From Streptomyces sp. NBC_01296 (GTDB lineage: Bacteria > Actinomycetota > Actinomycetes > Streptomycetales > Streptomycetaceae), in NCBI RefSeq assembly GCF_035984415.1, contig NZ_CP130720.1:5704001-5768000 (forward strand): a stretch of 64,000 nucleotides of DNA, in the 5' to 3' direction. The translations under genes were made by a program, and so were the position numbers. Under the pieces are notes generated by a model. That model was not told the origin of the DNA. It saw only the letters and a program-made list of their open reading frames with translations, and did not search any database. Each line of letters opens with the position of its first letter. Within the stretch, counting starts at the first letter, position 1. This document shows, piece after piece, positions 60,921-64,000 of this stretch.

Positions 60921-62218
60921 GCAGTGAGTGGATCATGGGCGCGGCGGCGGATCACCATGGCCATCAGCGCGGCCATCGCGCACAGCGCGCCCGAGGCGTA
61001 CCAGACCAGGTCGTACGAGCCGAAGGCGTCGCGGGCCAGGCCGCCCAGGAAGGCCACCAACGCCGCGCCCACCTGGTGCGAGGCCAGGACCCAGCCGAAG
61101 ACGATCGCGCTGTCCTCGCCGTAGTGCTCGCGGCACAGCGCGATGGTCGGCGGGACGGTCGCGACCCAGTCCAGCCCGTAGAAGACGATGAAGAAGACCA
61201 TCGGCGGGTGCACGGACGGCGCCAGCAGCATCGGCAGGAACAGCAGCGAGATCCCGCGCAGGGCGTAGTACACCGCCAGCAGGCGGCGCGCCTCGAAGCG
61301 GTCCGTGAACCAGCCGGAGGCGACGGTGCCGATCACGTCGAAGACGCCGACCACCGCGAGCAGTCCCGCGGCCGCCGTCACCGGCATGCCGTGATCGTGG
61401 GCCGCCGGTACGAAGTGGGTCTTGACCAGCCCGTTCGTCGAGGCCCCGCAGATCGCGAAGGTGCCCGCCAGCAGCCAGAACGGGCCGGTGCGGGCCGCCT
61501 TGAACAGCACCGCCACCGTCCGCCGCGCCGCGCCCGTCACCGGGGCGGGTCGCTGCGCGTACGTGCCCCCGTACGGCGCGAGTCCCATGTCCGCCGGGTG
61601 GTCGCGCAGCAGCAGCCACACGAACGGGACGACGGCCAGGGCCGCCAGTGAGACCGTCACCGCCGCCGGACGCCAGCCGTGGTGCTCCACCAGCCAGGAC
61701 AGCAGCGGCAGGAAGATCAGCTGACCGGAGGCCCCGGCCGCGGTCAGGATGCCGGTGACGAGCCCGCGCCGGGCGGTGAACCAGCGGTTGGTCACGGTCG
61801 CCGCGAAGGCCAGGGCCATGGAGCCGCTGCCCAGGCCCACCAGCACGCCCCAGAACAGCACCAGCTGCCAGGACGCCGTCATCCACAAGGTGGCGACGGT
61901 GCCGCCGGATATGACCAGCAGGGCCAGGGCCACCACCTTGCGGATGCCGAAGCGGTCCATCAGGGCGGCGGCGAAGGGTGCGGTGAGTCCGTACAGCGCG
62001 AGGTTCACCGAGACGGCGAAGCCGATCGTGCCGCGCGACCAGTCGAACTCCTCGTGCAGCGGCTCGATGAGCAGTCCGGGCAGGGAGGCGAAGGCGGCGG
62101 CGCCGATGATCGTCACGAAGGCGACGGCCGCGACGAACCAGGCGCGGTGGATGCGTCCGGGGGCGGTCGGGGCCGGGCCGGTGGGGGCGGGGGCGGGGTT
62201 GGGGGCTGTCTGCGTCAC
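60917..62218 (-). CDS. MFS transporter (oxalate/formate or monocarboxylate type)
   Basis: A 433-residue major facilitator with 12 predicted helices. The N-terminal 25 residues are Pro/Ala-rich and cytosolic. Motifs AALMDRFGIRKVVALALLV (helix 2-3 loop) and GLGSGSMALAFAATVTNRWFTARRGLVTGILTAAGASGQLIFLPLLSW resemble the monocarboxylate/OFA clade. A coupled methyltransferase follows. It is divergent from the GlxA-type regulator across 71 bases, a common layout for a regulator and its target. Substrate unknown. Confidence 0.9.
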   Translation of the reverse strand: MTQTAPNPAPAPTGPAPTAPGRIHRAWFVAAVAFVTIIGAAAFASLPGLLIEPLHEEFDWSRGTIGFAVSVNLALYGLTAPFAAALMDRFGIRKVVALALLVISGGTVATLWMTASWQLVLFWGVLVGLGSGSMALAFAATVTNRWFTARRGLVTGILTAAGASGQLIFLPLLSWLVEHHGWRPAAVTVSLAALAVVPFVWLLLRDHPADMGLAPYGGTYAQRPAPVTGAARRTVAVLFKAARTGPFWLLAGTFAICGASTNGLVKTHFVPAAHDHGMPVTAAAGLLAVVGVFDVIGTVASGWFTDRFEARRLLAVYYALRGISLLFLPMLLAPSVHPPMVFFIVFYGLDWVATVPPTIALCREHYGEDSAIVFGWVLASHQVGAALVAFLGGLARDAFGSYDLVWYASGALCAMAALMAMVIRRRAHDPLTA

Positions 62219-62277
62219 GCAGAAAGCTTCCGGCCTGCAGGGCCCCGTACGACAGTGGCCTGACTGACACCCTTCGA

Positions 62278-62283
62278 TATGAT
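62278..62283 (+). promoter_or_regulatory. -10 box for the GlxA-type regulator
   Basis: TATGAT (close to the ideal TATAAT) ends six bases before ATG 62290. It sits in the 71-base divergent intergenic region shared with the MFS gene. Confidence 0.55.
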
Positions 62284-62289
62284 TGGGCC

Positions 62290-63282
62290 ATGGCCCCTCA
62301 CCGTGTCGTCGTCCTCGCGCTCACCGGGCTGCTGCCCTTCGAGCTGGGCATCCCGCACCGGATCTTCGGCCGCGCCAAGGGTCCTGCCGGGCAGCCGCTG
62401 TACGAGATCCTCACCTGCGCCCTCGCCCCCGGGCCGGTGCGCACCGACGCCGATTTCGCGGTCCAGGTCGAGCACGGCCCCGAGCTGCTGGCCACGGCCG
62501 ACACCGTGGTGGTGCCCGCCTCGTACGAGCTGGGGCCGGTGTACGAGGAGGGCAGGCTGAGCGACGAGCTCGCCGCGGCGCTCGGGCACATCCGGCCCGG
62601 CACGCGGCTCGTCTCCATCTGCACGGGCGGGTACGTCCTGGCCGCGGCCGGATTCCTGGACGGCCGCCCCGCCACCACGCACTGGGCCCACGCCGAGCAC
62701 TTCCAGCGGCTCTTCCCGGCCGTACGGGTGGACGCCGGCGTGCTCTACACCGACGACGGGGACGTGCTGACCTCGGCCGGGGTCGCCGCCGGCATCGACC
62801 TGTGCCTGCACATCGTGCGCCGCGACCACGGCGCGGCCGTCGCGAACGACGTGGCCCGGCGGACCGTCGTACCGCCCCACCGGGACGGCGGGCAGGCCCA
62901 GTTCATCGACCGCCCGGTGCCGCAGCCGCAGCAGGCCAGCACCGCGGCCGCCCGCGCGTGGGTGCTGGACCGGCTGCACGAGCCGGTGCGGCTGGTCGAC
63001 CTGGCCCGCCAGGAGGCCATGTCGGTACGGACGTTCACGCGCCGGTTCCGGGAGGAGTCCGGGGTCAGCCCCGGCGAGTGGATCGTCGGCCAGCGGGTGG
63101 AACGGGCCCGGTGGCTGCTGGAGCGGACGGATCTGCCGATGGAACAGGTCGCGCGGGAGACCGGGTTCGGGACGGCGCAGTCGCTGCGCAAGCACGTGCA
63201 GGCGGCGCTGGGGGTGAGCCCGACGGCGTACCGGCGCACGTTCCGCGCGGCCGGTGGGCAGGGGGAGCCTGCCATCTCCTGA
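62290..63282 (+). CDS. GlxA family transcriptional regulator (DJ-1/PfpI + AraC)
   Basis: A 330-residue regulator. Residues 1-185 are a DJ-1/PfpI-like domain with the nucleophile-elbow Cys in VSICTGGYVLAAAGFLDGR. Residues about 215-320 are an AraC-type double helix-turn-helix (VDLARQEAMSVRTFTRRFREE and MEQVARETGFGTAQSLRKHV, GVSPTAYRRTF). It probably senses a small molecule and controls the divergent MFS/methyltransferase genes. The predicted mRNA is leaderless. Confidence 0.92.
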   Translation: MAPHRVVVLALTGLLPFELGIPHRIFGRAKGPAGQPLYEILTCALAPGPVRTDADFAVQVEHGPELLATADTVVVPASYELGPVYEEGRLSDELAAALGHIRPGTRLVSICTGGYVLAAAGFLDGRPATTHWAHAEHFQRLFPAVRVDAGVLYTDDGDVLTSAGVAAGIDLCLHIVRRDHGAAVANDVARRTVVPPHRDGGQAQFIDRPVPQPQQASTAAARAWVLDRLHEPVRLVDLARQEAMSVRTFTRRFREESGVSPGEWIVGQRVERARWLLERTDLPMEQVARETGFGTAQSLRKHVQAALGVSPTAYRRTFRAAGGQGEPAIS

Positions 63283-63293
63283 TGGGCCATCAG
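63279..63293. promoter_or_regulatory. Perfect 15-base inverted repeat after the regulator
   Basis: CTGATGG-G-CCATCAG overlaps the regulator stop codon (TGA 63280-63282) and sits about 87 bases before the secreted-protein gene. It may be an operator for that gene or a weak terminator. Confidence 0.4.
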
Positions 63294-63379
63294 TTGATGC
63301 CGGGTCCGTGCATTGACTTCTCCCGCCGCCCGCTCGTGAATGGCCCCCTGTCGGCGCGAGGGAACCCAGGGGGCGGGCC

Positions 63380-64000
63380 GTGCGAACACGGGCGGGCAGC
63401 AGGAGATGGTCGGTGGCCGTCGGCATGGCGGTGCTCGCGGCCACGGCCGGGGGTGCACTGAGCGCGCCTGCCGCGGCGGAAGGGGAGACGCCGTCCGGGC
63501 AGGTGGAGTTCCCGACGCACTGCCTGCCGCCGCAGGAGGCCGGACTCCCGCCCGCCGACGGGCCGACCACGGCCCGGATCACCGTCGACGACCCGGCGCC
63601 GAAGGTCGGCGACACGGTCACCGTGACGTACCAGGTGGCCCGGACGCCCGCCGTGAACCCGCTCGGCGCCGAACTCCCGGCCGATGTGCTGACCCCGACC
63701 GGGCGGATCCTGCTGGGGGGTGCGCAGAGCGGTGAGGTCACCGTCGTGGGGGCGAAGCGGAACGATCCTGTCCAGGCGGGTGCAGGCCTGCCCGCCGTCA
63801 CCATGACCGGCACGTTCACCGTCACCGCGCCCGGCGGGATCACCCTGGCCCCGGGCGGCTACATGCTGCACACCGGCCACCTGCTGGACCTGGACACCGC
63901 CTGCGCCGTCACCGGTGCGCCGGTGTCCGAACGGCTCACCGCGACCCCGCTGCCCCGGGCCAACCTGCGGTCGGTCGCGCTGGGCACGGCCTACGGGAAG
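63380..64000 (+). CDS. Secreted protein with beta-sandwich domain, truncated at window end
   Basis: The frame is open to the last base: 207 codons are seen and the C-terminus lies outside. GTG 63380 follows AGGGGGCGGG. Residues 1-33 form a signal peptide with Arg-rich n-region (RTRAGSRRW), hydrophobic core (SVAVGMAVLAATAGGALSA) and AxA cleavage (PAAAEG). The mature part is Thr/Val/Pro-rich with a strand pattern (TARITVDDPAPKVGDTVTVTYQVARTPAV) like an Ig-type surface domain. Two Cys residues (HCLPP, DTACAV) may form a disulphide. No catalytic motif is visible in the part seen. Confidence 0.82.
   Translation, partial: MRTRAGSRRWSVAVGMAVLAATAGGALSAPAAAEGETPSGQVEFPTHCLPPQEAGLPPADGPTTARITVDDPAPKVGDTVTVTYQVARTPAVNPLGAELPADVLTPTGRILLGGAQSGEVTVVGAKRNDPVQAGAGLPAVTMTGTFTVTAPGGITLAPGGYMLHTGHLLDLDTACAVTGAPVSERLTATPLPRANLRSVALGTAYGK

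Overview
The window is a GC-rich (roughly 72% by eye) stretch of an actinobacterial chromosome, almost certainly Streptomyces. The evidence is strong third-position G/C, frequent GTG starts, many start codons preceded directly by a -10 hexamer, and a gene order (rne - rplU - rpmA - obg - wall-polymer glycosyltransferases - proB - proA - nadD - LCP - rsfS - leuS - comEA - comEC - holA - rpsT - lepA - hemW - hrcA - dnaJ - rsmE - phoH - ybeY) that I recall from S. coelicolor around SCO2532-SCO2599. The S. coelicolor equivalences are from memory, not from a search. No phage, plasmid, IS element or CRISPR array is visible.

Layout. 1-2202: end of a B12-binding radical SAM gene, an amphipathic-repeat membrane-associated protein, and a radical SAM-associated DUF2344 gene. 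2437-8917: RNase E/G with long Ala/Pro/Arg low-complexity arms, then ribosomal proteins L21 and L27 and the GTPase Obg. 8995-17485: a block of glycosyltransferases, galE, a GT2/CDP-glycerol-transferase-like fusion, a polyprenyl-phosphate sugar synthase and a GtrA flippase, probably cell-wall glycopolymer synthesis. 17575-21046: proB, a small conserved gene, a repeat-rich intergenic region and proA. 21124-27867: two membrane proteins that share an N-terminal motif and resemble the SCO2583/SCO2584 families, an M48 metalloprotease, a 55-residue membrane protein, nadD, an LCP-type protein resembling PdtA, rsfS and a histidine phosphatase that appears to start at CTG.

27980-31807: two identical tRNA-Ala(GGC) genes flanking a small CxxC protein, then a leucine-codon leader peptide, a hairpin and an intrinsic terminator in front of leuS, which looks like an attenuator. 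31967-39714: a coiled-coil membrane protein, a DegV protein, comEA, comEC (whose frame has no stop where the protein should end), a YceI protein and holA. 39715-45896: a second copy of a dispersed repeat, rpsT, lepA, an acyl-CoA ligase and hemW. 45997-53780: Uma2, a DUF3097 protein, an MBL hydrolase, CIRCE-controlled hrcA-dnaJ, a nitronate monooxygenase, rsmE, a HIT protein and RNase Z. 53777-64000: an MFS transporter, a PfkB kinase, the tightly coupled phoH-ybeY-CNNM-YjbR group, a cytidine-deaminase-like protein without zinc ligands, a methyltransferase/MFS pair divergent from a GlxA-type regulator, and a truncated secreted protein.

Functionally this is mostly core housekeeping: RNA processing, ribosome biogenesis, replication, proline and NAD synthesis, and heat-shock control. 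A cell-envelope and sporulation theme (glycosyltransferases, galE, GtrA, SCO2583/2584-like proteins, LCP protein) is threaded between obg and rsfS. The points most worth a second look are the leuS leader, the open-ended comEC frame, the 10-fold amphipathic repeat protein, the degenerate LCP domain, and the CTG start that restores the catalytic RHG motif of the phosphatase.
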